Shown here: one piece after another, positions 25,201 to 37,200 of the stretch | Layout: every line of letters starts with the position of its first letter | How positions within the stretch are numbered: position 1 is the first letter of the stretch | Assembly (NCBI GenBank): GCA_021464415.1 | Contig: CM038466.1 | Coordinates: 216,001-280,000 of the forward strand | Direction: 5' to 3' | Source of the DNA: Lonicera japonica | Lineage: Eukaryota > Streptophyta > Magnoliopsida > Dipsacales > Caprifoliaceae | DNA: 64,000 bases | The notes under the pieces: model-generated | Databases searched by the model: none | What the model saw: the letters and a program-made list of their open reading frames with translations, nothing else | What the model was told of the DNA's origin: nothing | Made by a program: the position numbers and the translations under genes

Positions 25201-28200
25201 TGCTGATACACCACAACAAAACGAGGTAGCTGAGAGAAAGCACCGTCATATTGCAAAAATGAGTCATTCCCTTCTTATTGGTATGGGGGTCCCAAAATCG
25301 TATTGGGCTGATGTTGTTTTAACAGCTACTTTTCTTGTCAATCGAATGCCATCTAAGGTTCTTAACCTTGAGTCTCCAGCCTCTGTTTTGTATGGTCATA
25401 CACCGGTCTTCCCTATCCCTCCAAAAGTGTTTAGTTGTATTTGTTATGTTCATATCCACTATAAAAAAGATAAAATGGATCCGAAAGCAATGTTAGTAAA
25501 TTAGGGCAGTAATCATGCATCGCATACACTAATTTACGCACTAATCATTGAATCCTATGATCTATGCAGTTCAATAAAATCGACAGATGACATACCTTAA
25601 TCGAGATTTGATGTCAATGAAACGAACAGGATGGATCTGATCCTTCTGTTGTTGTCGTCCTTAGCGTAGAAAACACGACGCCTCTACGGTATGCACACAC
25701 GAACGAGATGAGATCTTGCTTGGTGTACTAGCGCCCTCTAGGGTTCTCTCTGCTATTTCGAATTTTCTTGCCTCTCTCAATTTCGTTGACGGCCAAGAAG
25801 AACAAAGGTTCCCTTTTATAAGGGAACCCTAGTGAGAACCCTAAGCAACAAACGAACTGGGCCCAAGTCCAACTTGGCCCGTTTTAATTCGTTTTGATCC
25901 AACTCGTTTTGGTGTGCGACCCTGTAGGTTTTACACTCTTTGGCCGTACAATTAAAACCCGTTTTATTATACGAACAGTAAGCGGTTTCTAGTAAAACAT
26001 TACTATTATCCAAAGGGTATAAAGGTCAAAAACGACACAACCTTAAATTGATATTTCACACATTAACTCCTTTTGTCAATCGATATCTAGATTGAACACA
26101 AGACTAGGCAAGTGTCATTCTTGTATAGTTCAATCTTTATTTCTTGATCTCTAAGTATAATTAATCCAAAACAAATGACATCTCATTTGTGCATGGCCAT
26201 GCAAATATTAATTACACTTATCAAGGGGCCCAACGATATCTCTCTCAATATATGAGAGTGACAAATCCCATCTTGATCAACCACATACCTCTACATAGTT
26301 CATAGTATGCTCGGTCATCATCTTTATAATTACTCGGTCAAGAGCAACGTTTGATAATGCCTGATATGCTAATCCCTATGTTGGTAACCATGGCGATCTC
26401 AGGTCTGAGGATAATACGATATCACAAATGGGGAACATCACTGATGACATTATGTAACACTCCTCGCAGTGTCCCCAAAGCGGGTCAGTCCAATACTTTG
26501 TTCCCTAACAAGTATCAGTATGTTCAGCTTGATATCTCCATATCCATGACTTGTGGAACATAGTCATCAGCTGACCCATACTCTAATCATTATATCAATG
26601 TGATCCTAGGTTATTGATACATGATTAGGGACATCTAAACAATATTATTATTACATTACTAGACATCTAAACAATATTATTATTACATTACTCCCACAAT
26701 CTAGTCACGTACTTGATGAACTAGTATTAATAAATATTATTTACAAGAGATTATAAAGTAAAATAAATAAACTTTATTAATAAAAATAAGTAAAATAAAT
26801 AAACTTTATTAATAAGATATCCAAGTACAAATCATAATCTATGAATAGTCCTAGGACATATCTCTTTCAAGCAATCCCCTGCATCTTCCTCGGGTATTCA
26901 GCTACTCAAAAGGGCTATCGTTGCTATGATCCTGTTTCTCGTCATCGTTTTGTCTCTCGGGATGTCACTTTCTTTGAGTCAATTCCGTACTTCACCACTA
27001 CCAGGCATTCTCTATAGGGGGAATGCTGATTTACAGGAAATTCCATTACATGTTCCTGTTACAGGTGTAGAGATGTCTATTACTGTTCCGTCTGTTACCG
27101 TTTCTCCTCAGGGGGAGAGCTGCCTTATTACTATTCCCACTCCTTAAAGGGAGCATCAGCCTCTAAAAGTATACACGATACGAGAAAAACAATCTAGTAT
27201 CTCTCCCCACGACCAAGAAGTCTCCTCTTCTCCAGGTAATCCCTCTCTTGATCTTGATGTTCCTATTTCCATTCGTAAAGGAACGCGTACTTGCGCTAAA
27301 TATCCTATATCCCACTTTGTATCGTATGATAAACTAGCACATTCCTATCAAGCTTTTACGTCATCTGTTTCCTCTATATATGTCCCTTCTAAAGTTTCAA
27401 ATGCCCTTAAACAAACTCAGTGGAAAAAAGCAATGCTTGAGGAACTGAAAGCTCTTAAAAAGAATGGTACTTGGGACATTGTTCAGTTGCCAAAGGAAAA
27501 AAAACCAGTTGGCTGCAAATGGATATATACGGTGAAGTATCGAGCTGATGGGACAATTGAGATGTATAAAGCCCGGTTAGTTGCAAAAGGTTATACTCAA
27601 ACTCATGGAATTGATTACCAGGAGACATTTTCTCCTATTGCTAAAATGAACTCCATACGTGTTCTCATTTCATTGGCAGCAAATTTATCTTGGCCGTTAT
27701 TTTAGCTTGATGTGAAAAACGCTTTCCTCCATGGTGATTTGCATGAAGAGGTGTATATGACCATGCCTCAGGGGATTAAACTTGCCGATGATCAGAATTT
27801 GGTGTGCAAGCTAAAAAAGGCCTTATATGGGCTTAAGCAATCGCCTCGAGCCTAGTTTGAAAGGTTCAGTTCAGCCATGAAAAGTGGAGAGTACAAACAT
27901 AGTCAAGCAGATCATACTCTCTTTGTAAAAAGGTACAATGATCGAACTACAGCTCTTATTGTGTATGTGGATGATATTGTTGTCACGGGAGATGATCCGG
28001 AAGAAATACATCAGTTGAAGAAATTCTTGGGCACAGAATTCGAGACTAAGGATCTTAAATATCTGAGATACTTTCTTGGCATTGAGGTGTGTAGATCTAA
28101 GATAGAAGTGTTTATCTCTCAAAGAAAGTATGTTATTGACATGTTAACCGAAACAGGCAAGCTCGGTGCTAAACCTGCATAGACTCCAATTAACCAAAAT

Positions 28201-31200
28201 CACAAGCTTAATGAGGAGGATGGTGAGCTGTTAGAAGATATTGGGAGATTTCAGTGATTAGTTGGGAGATTGATATATCTCTCACTTACACAGCCAGATA
28301 TTTCATATGCTGTCAGTGTAGTTAGTCAGTTTATGCATGCTCCCCGTTCCCCTCACCTTGAGGCAGCCTATTAGATCTTGTGTTACCTTAAGGATTCTCC
28401 TGGGAAGGGAATTCTCTTTGGCTTCCATGGTCATTTACTGGTTGAAGCCTACATAGATGCTGATTGGGCAGGGTCAATTATAGACAGGCAATCTACATCA
28501 GGATATTGTACTTTTGTTGGTGGGAATCTTGTGTCTTTGCGTAGCAAGAAACAGTCGGTAGTCGCCAGATCTAGTGTTGAGGCTGAGCTCAGATCTATGG
28601 CACTTGGAGTTTGTGAGTTATTGTGGTTACGAACTATGCTCGCCGAGTTGGGGCACCCAATGCATGAGCCAATGAGTTTATATTGTGACAACAAGGCGGC
28701 AATCAGTATCGCCCACAATCCATCCCAACATGATAGGACAAAGCATGTTGAAGTCGACCGACACTTTATCAAAGAAAAAAATTAACCTTAGATTGATTTG
28801 TACTCCATACGTTAATACTCGTAACTAGTTAGCTGATGTGTTAACCAAGGGGGTGAACAAGGTTTCTTTACAAACTATATTAGGCAAGCTGGGTATATTA
28901 GATATCTTCGTACCAGCTTGAGAGGGAGTGTTGTAAGTGCTACTTATGTAGATATGTGGCTAGTCTAGTATTATTGTATGTTATAGGGTCCATTTTGTAA
29001 TTATCAATATTCTTTGTTATATAAATAGAATGAGATGGGAACTAGGTTAAGACTAGTTCGCCAATTCCTACAACATTGTTCTCTCTTTCTTCTCTCTATA
29101 CTATAACACAAAGTTCAGCGCTACAAGTCCTATGCGCGTGAACAGTAATCCGTAAATGGGAACAACAATATATATATATGTACGTTTCTCTTCATTTATT
29201 TCTCATTTCATCATCAACTCACGAGAGCTCATAGAGAGAGAAATAAGAGGCGATTTGGGGGGTTTTGTACATGATTTGAGGTATCAACCTAAGCTCGTCC
29301 TTCTCTGCCACCACTGAACACTATTCATCATCAACTCCACCTTCTCCACCTTCTTCCATGGCTATGGATGGGGAAAACTCTCTGTTTGCTCGACCGGCTT
29401 GATTTCTTAGCGATTCTTTGAGGGATTAACCCTCAATAGGTGGGAACACTAGTTATACAAGTATATGAATTTCTGATATTTCATGCTTTTGTAAGCGATA
29501 AGTATGAACTTTATACAAGTATGAGTGTATTAAGTATATGTTTGAAATAAAGATGTTGTTAGCTAGTTGATGGGTTCGAGATGAACCTTATTATTATTTA
29601 TCTGGCACAATTACTCGCTTGTGGGCTTGTTACTTGAGTGATTTGATTTGTACACATACATGGTTGCGCTAGTCTATGGTAAATCCCAGGTTTGGTCTCT
29701 GGGGGCCGTAAGTTGGGACTGAGTGCCCCAGGGTGAAAGACTCAAAACCGTGCACAAAAATGAACGGAAGGCCCTGCTGTCGCGTGGGTGAAAGGCCACG
29801 AAATGCAGACCTAGTAGTACGCTTGACTAGTTACGAGTTTTTGAGATGATCGCCGAGAGCGAGATTTTTTTTAGGTGATACGATTATGATGCTATGCTGT
29901 ATAAACTAGCCAATGGATTCTTATATATACATATATTTCTTACTAAATACTATTTGTATCTAAACGATACTTATTTCACCGTACGTACAAGGCTTATAAC
30001 TATTTTGTGTTAGTAGCTAGCTTTCAATTGTATTTTCAATTGAACGTATATCTTATGATATTTCGGGGATGGGAAAGCATTGGCAGGCATGTCGTAATAT
30101 GATTTTTATTACAAAAATGAGATTATTTTCATTGCTACACCTCACATGCATTCTTTCCACAATGTATATTTTTCTATATACAACCTATATAGTTTTCACT
30201 GAGCCCATGTTTGGCTCACTCCTATTTTTCAACCCAGTCTTGCAGGTACATCTCTGGGGATGGCATGATTATGAAGTCTAAGACCTCTTATTACCCTTGA
30301 CATTTATAGTCGTCCGTAAACGACTTGTTTTTTACTAGTTTCAAATATCGTATGTATAATTGAAATTTCAAGTTGATTATGTGTATAATTATTGGAAATG
30401 GTGTATAGTATTTTAACTTGGATTGGGACCTCATTAGAGGATTTGTGATTGGATTTTTCGTTTCTATGAAAATGGTTTCAAATTTTACAGGGCGGATTGT
30501 TGTTCAAACGAACTCCTCATACCGAAATTTTATAAAACGGGTTTTTCAAACGGATTAAGTTTTATCTAAGAAAAAAACTTTTAAAGATTGTGATTCTTCT
30601 ATTTTAAACCCGCCGTCGTGCACGGCATCCGTGATTAACCAGGTCCCAGAGGTAAAAATCTTAGAACTGGATTCGGGGCGTCACATAGCTCCCAGTGACT
30701 CGAAGATGAGCCGCCTATTTTTCGCCCCTAGGTGAAATTCCCTAAACCATGCATAGAAAAATGAAGTCGGTGACTCCGCCGGTGGTTGTGGTTTCCCACA
30801 AAGAAGAGCCCAACTCTATGTATCTTGCATTCCCATTGGACTCTATGTTCTGGGCTATAGTTGTTTTCCTAGCAAGCGGAGTAGGTCCCATGTGCCACTA
30901 CTGTCCCACTTGGTGAGTTTCCCGGGAAGTAGATGGATTACTAACAGACACCACTTGTTAGGGGGTTTCCTGGTGTGGTTCCTTTAGAGTGTCGACTTGA
31001 CTTGTGTGGGCGTTCTCCTCGTTAACTATTCAGAGTTAATTCCTGAAAAAATATCCTGCATAGATATCTCTGAATGGCTTACTTGGAACCAAGTCCCTAA
31101 GCCACTCCTCACTCGGGGGAGACATGGATAAGAGCCTCGGAGTCTTCGAAATCCGTTGCTCTGGGCCTGGTTAGACCGCGGGGTAAAATCGAGGCATTAT

Positions 31201-34200
31201 ACTAGAGATATGATACGAGGATCAATACGAGACTGTGATTACATTACTATTATTTATGCTATTGCTATTGTTGTATTGTGTTGTATCGTATCATATGTTA
31301 CATTGTATTATATGTATTTTACCTTGCCTCGGATATGGGTAAATAAAAACGGAACTCATTATATTTAGGCAAGCGGTGGCCATTCATAATATACTAATGA
31401 ACAAAGTGAAAAGTTATAATGACTAATGGCCCTTAGATAAGATAGACAAGTGTGAAAATATGCGTTGATTGTTTAAAGAGTTGCCTTGATCATAATGAAT
31501 ATAAACAACTAATAATTAAAGTGATAATTATAGCTAACAGATAGCTTAATGGGAGATACTGTAGCTTTGACTTAGAAGGACGATTGGAGGAAATGCCTAT
31601 TATGTAGCCAAGCATTTACAATCATAATAAACTAACTTGAAAGAGGAAATAATAAATGCTTGGCTATTAATTGTCGATTCTCGAGATAAGTGCGAGACCA
31701 GGTTGTAGGATACTTTAGAACCCTTCCACCATAGCATGGCGAACTATAGGAAGCTAGTGATTGTAAAGAAACGGTTTTACACCAACGGTCCTCTAGTGAC
31801 TTAGGAATGCATAGAGATCCATTCCATGGGAAGCCAAGGAACAGGATTGGTCGATCGGATAGTTAGCTTTCGGTGGCTAGGATAAGAGTCATAGTGGGGT
31901 CCGGCATGCATGTGTATATGTGCGTTGCACTGCATAAGCATTGTTTTCAAACCATTGTAATAATATAAAGCACTTATTTTCTATTAAAACTTCTATAGTT
32001 CCCACTGAGCCTGGATTTGGCTCATTCCCCTTTTCTAAACAGTTTTGCAAGTTCTGTTTCTAGGTTGGCACATGATATTCGAGTATAGAAGCCTCTGATG
32101 ACTATGGACAGATCCTAGTCCTTCATAAGAAGGACTGTGTTGTGTGATATTCGAGTATAGAAGCCTCTGATGACTATGGACAGATCCTAGTCCTTCATAA
32201 GAAGGACTGTGTTGTATATTTGTTTTAGTTTTAGTGTATTGTACATTGTTGACCTAAGGTCTTAATCTTATTTTGATAATAATAATAAATCAATCATGTG
32301 TAATTTAACATGTCTCTTGATATAAGTATATAGTTTATTTATTTGGAAAATTCAAGAAAAACATGATAAGGATCACTCTTTCATTATTCGATCATTGGAC
32401 AAGATAAGGAAGATCAAATCTCTCAATGCAAATCATAAGTACAAAGGATCAAAAGACTATATGAAAAGCTTCTAGAAAAAAGTTTCAAGTGAAGATCAAT
32501 TCGAAGAAACAAATCAAAGCATTCGAAGACTTGTTAATTTAGTAATTTAGTGAGTGCTTAAGATTTATGTAAAGTTACTTTATTGATCAAATCCTTATAG
32601 CTCAAACGTATTCATGCACCTTTTAAAGATTGATTCAAACAAGCTTGAAATTGAATTTGTTTGAAAAATATCATTTTACAAAGACCGAGTTTCAAAATAA
32701 ATTCATATTAATTTTAAATGATCATATTTTAAGATCTCATAAAAATAGGTATCTTAGAAACATATCTTTGAGGTTCAAAAATCATTAGAATTGTATTTGG
32801 AACTAAATTGCAAAAATGTTTTTATTTTTTATTTTAGATTCGCTCAATTTTGGCACAGTTTTGATCTAACGGTATGATGGAGGCCTTCCCGAATTTCGAT
32901 CATTTTGAAATTTTTACAGTAGTTAGACAACATCTCGTAGCACTTTTGACCAAAATTTGAGCATGATCCAACAGTTAGATTATGAGATATTATCAAAACA
33001 ATTTGAATTTCTAGTCAACAAAACTAGCTGTTGGAAAGTTTGAAAATGTATATCTTTGACCCAAAACCTTTCTTAATCATCCCCAACGGTCATATACTTT
33101 TGCAAGCTATATATATGAGTTCTTAAACATGTTTTAATATACTTGAATCATTCTAATACTCTATTATTCATATATTCAAATATACAAAGATTCAAGAACA
33201 CATTTTGATTAATCTTCCATCTTTTAAGCTATATATTTTTTATCAATCTTGATAAATCTAGTGTGAGCTTCATTTGTAATCTTCAAATTCACTTGATACT
33301 TATTGTATTGGTGTGTATCACCACAAACAATTCATTCTTCATTTCAAAAGAGAGTTTGTTTCTTTGTAGAGCACTAGAGTATATCTTGTGAGAAGTGTAG
33401 TGGGTATAGCTACATTGTGAGTGTTGTGTATATGGCAACATTGGTATTGAGGTTTGATCTTCACCTGAAGAAGATTGAATAGTGAAAATTCTCAGGGAAC
33501 TAACCGAGCGCGGACATATGGTTTAGAAAACTGAACAGTAAGGATAAAAAGTCTTGAACTTCAAATTGGTTTAATCTTTATAAACTCAAGCTCTCTTTTT
33601 ATTGCTATATTATTACTTGTATTTTGAGATTGCTTATTTGCTTGTCTTGGGATTGATTACTTGAAATTGATTATTTCCTTGATATTGTTGCTTAGCTCAG
33701 TTGCTTTGCTTAAATATTTTAAAAACTTTTTAATTCCGCATTAAGTTTTTAAAACCCTATTCACCCCCCTATAGGGTTATTTTTCGACCAACAATTGGTA
33801 TCAGATGTTGTACTCTTATTTTGATTTAACAATCTTAGAATTTACGATCATGTCTATATATCAAGTAACCAGTTTTTTGAAGGTCTCTCCACCTCTAAAC
33901 CACCCCTATTTGATGGTAAAAATTATAGCTATTGGAAAAGTAAAATGAGTATATTTTTACAATCCAGTAATTTTGAACAATGGAGAGTTATACTTAAAGG
34001 ACCCTATGAAATTATCAAAAGAGATGATAGTGAAAAAATTATTCCTAAGAAAATGTCCGAGTTTGATGAAAATGATATTAAGAAAATTTAACATAATGCT
34101 AGAGCCTTAAATGCTTTAAATTGTGCATTAAGCATGGATGAATATAACAAAATTTCTAGTTGCAAAATGGTCAAAGAAATTTGGGATAAACTTGACGTTA

Positions 34201-37200
34201 CCTACGAAGGAACCACTCAAGTTAATGATAATAACATAAATATGCTTGTTCATGATTATGAACCATTTAAAATGGAGCCTAATGAATCTTTTACTTCCAT
34301 GTATAGTAGATTTTCTATTATTACTAATGATTTGGATATTCTTGGAAAGGTTTATTCTAATGAAGATATAATAAGAAAAATTCTTATGATTCTTCCAAAG
34401 AAGTGGCGATCGAAAGTGAGGGCGATTCAAGAAGTAAAGAATCTCAAAACACTCAACATGGGCTAGCTTTTGGGATCTCTAAAAACTCATGAGAATGAAC
34501 TTCAAAGAAAAGAAAATGCGGAACAAAATCAAAGAAAACTTTAGCTCTCAAAACTATCCAACATGGAGATAATAATGTATCAATGGATGGTGATGAAGAC
34601 ATGGCGCTTCTATCTAGAAAATTTAAGAAATTTCTAGCTAAGAAGAAAAATTCTCAAGGAAATGATAACGAATATCCATCATCCTCTAGAAGAAACAATG
34701 ATCGATCAAATTAACAAAGAGGAGAAAATGATAAAATCAAAAAGTGTTATCATTGCCATGAACCTGGTCATATCAAGCCAAATTGTCCACTTAAAAAGAA
34801 GGAGAAAGGGGACAAACGAGATAAAGTATTCAAAAAAGTGAAGCATGCATTAAAAGGAACATGTAGCGATTCTGAAGAAGGAGAATCGGATGCCGATTTT
34901 AGCGATGAAGAAACGGCCAACCTTTGTCTTATAGCAAATGAAGATGAGGTAAACTCTAACTATAACTCATTTAGTGATAATTTTGGTGATAATGAAAGTG
35001 TGCATAATGAATATGATGAACTATATACCATGTTTGAAGAATTACATATTAAATTTGAAATTCTCTCAAAAAGATATACAAGTCTCAAGAAAGAAAATTC
35101 CATTACTTCTGTCAAATGTGAAACTTTAGAAAAGGAAAACATTGATTTTAAAAAGGAAATCAACTATTTGAAAAAGGGAAAAGAAAAGGAGACTTCAAAC
35201 TTACTTATACTAGAAAATGAGGTTTTGAAAGAAAAAGTAAAGGATTTAACTAATAGTCTAACCAAGTTCACAAATAGAAAAGATAACTTGGATAAACTAT
35301 TGGGAGTACAAAGGTATGTATTTGATAAATCCAGTTTGGGTTACAATCAAATCCATAACCAAAAGGATTACAAAAATTTCTTCAAAACATACAAACCGCA
35401 TAATCTCACTAATCTTTGTTCATTTTGTGGAAGAAACACTCATAATGCACATTCTTGTTATTACAAAGAAAAAAATTTTGCTAAGAACAAACTTGTTGGA
35501 TTCCTAAAGGAACTAATATGTACACTAACCCCAAAGGACCTAACTTATTTTGGGTACCAAAAGAGAAGTTACTTAAGATTTTGGTGTAAGTTTGCATGAG
35601 AGAAAACGCTAGCAAAACAAAGTAGTTCTTAGGTAATGGATGCTCGAAATACATGACGAAAGAAAAGAGAAATTTTTTGAGTCTCATTCCTAAACAAGGA
35701 GGCAACATCACATTTAGAGACAACGGCAAAGAAAAAATCATTAGTATAGATAAAGTTGATAATAAATCTTCTTATATTTATAATGTTTTACTTGTTGACG
35801 GTTTAAAACATAACTTGCTTAGTATTAGTCAATTGTGTGATAAAGGTTATGAAGTTATTTTTAAATCCGAATGTTGCATTGTTAAAAATATTAGTGATAA
35901 TTCCATCTTGTTTGTTGCTTATAGATCTAATAACATATATACTCTTGAACTTGATGATTTGTTTCAACAAGATGTTAAATATTTATCCCTATTGAATTAT
36001 GCTTCTTGGTTATGGTATAGAAGATTAGGTCATGCTAATATGGATTTAATTCACAAATTATCTAAAAAGGAATTAGTTAAAGGATTGCCTAAAACTAAAT
36101 TTGTTAAATATAAAATTTGTGATGCATGTCAACTTGGGAAACAACACAAGTCTTCCTTTAAATCTAAGAAAGATATTACTACTACTAGACAACTTGATAT
36201 GTTACATTTAGATTTATTTGACCTAATTCGGTTGCTAGTTTAAGTGGTAAATTGTATGCCTTTGTGATTGTTGATAATTTTTTCTAGATTTACTTGGGTA
36301 TTCTTTATTACTCATAAAAGTAAAACACCTCATGTATTTACTAAATTCTGTATAAAAGTTTAAAATAAAAAGGGTGCTTCTATTGTACATGTTAGAAGTG
36401 ATAGAGGTAGAGAATTTGATAATATTGATATTGAGAATTTTTGTGATGAGTACGGTATTAATCATAACTTTTCAGTACCTAGAACTTCTCAACAAAATAG
36501 TGTAGTTGAAAGAAAAAATATATCTTTTCAAGAGATGTCTAGAATCATGTTAAATGAACATTTTTTACAAGAATATTTCTGGACGGAAGATGTTAATACC
36601 GCATGCTATGTAACTAATCATGTTATTATTTGTAAAAAGTTAGATAAGACACCTTACGAATTATGGAATGACAAGAAACCTAATGTTACATATTTTAAGG
36701 TTTTTGGTTGTAAATGTTTTATTTTAAATGATCGTGATCATTTAGAAAAAATTGATGCTAAATCCGATGAAAGAATATTTCTTGGATATGTTACTAATAG
36801 TAAAGTTTATCGTGTTTACAATAAGAAAAGTTTAATTGTTCAAGAAACTATGCATGTTGTTTTTGATAAATCTAATCATTTTGCACCCATAGTGCATTCC
36901 GATGATGATGTTGAAATTATCCAAAAAGTTTTAGATATTCAAATTAATGATACATCTAAGGAAGAACCATCGAGTGCTAAAACTTCTTCTAAGGAAATAT
37001 AAAGTAAGGCCGAGCAAAACTCGAATGATTTACCTAAAAGTTAGAAATTTGTGTCCAACCATCTTATTAATCAAATTATTGGAGAGCCATCTAATAAGGT
37101 CATGACTAGATCATCCTTAAAAAATGTTTGCAATAATGTGACATTTGTTTTTCAATATAAGCCTAAAAACATAAATGAAGCCGAACAAGATGAATCTTGG

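Larger units (their letters stand above)
23600..29108 (+). mobile_element. Copia A, decayed Ty1-copia retrotransposon
   Basis: Domains run in copia order: gag, pre-integrase, integrase, reverse transcriptase, RNase H, then a purine tract and a 3' LTR. The protease and most of the gag zinc knuckle are missing. No 5' LTR matching TGTTGTAAGTGC was found, so the 5' end is truncated and its start here is approximate. The coding region has frameshifts and at least six in-frame stops. A solo LTR splits the integrase region. Confidence 0.8.
23074..30685 (+). mobile_element. Family T LTR-type element with perfect target duplication
   Basis: It starts TGTAACACCTCG and ends GGGGCGTCACA, flanked by TAGCT at 23069-23073 and 30686-30690. 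The right-hand 200 bp matches the reverse complement of the left end of the 3344-9570 element. Copia A occupies much of its middle. Family T sequence resumes near 29109 (AAAGTTCAGCGC). Confidence 0.65.
21390..32246 (+). mobile_element. Family T LTR-type element, 5' part, with nested insertions
   Basis: The element begins TGTGACACCCCG at 21390 and aligns in order with the other T elements. Shared blocks include 'GTGGGAACACTAGT' near 22210, a GCCGCC...CCCCTAGGTG block after 30690, and CACTGAGCC...TTTGGCTCA near 32000. It is split at 23074-30685 by another T element with TAGCT target duplications. Copia B begins at 32247. The expected GGTGTCACA end was not found beyond copia B, so the 3' end seems to be lost. 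Confidence 0.55.

Noticed and set aside
34838..35599. A host coiled-coil gene of 253 codons
   Set aside because: It lies in frame order between the copia zinc knuckle and protease and fits the C-terminal gag region of large copia elements.
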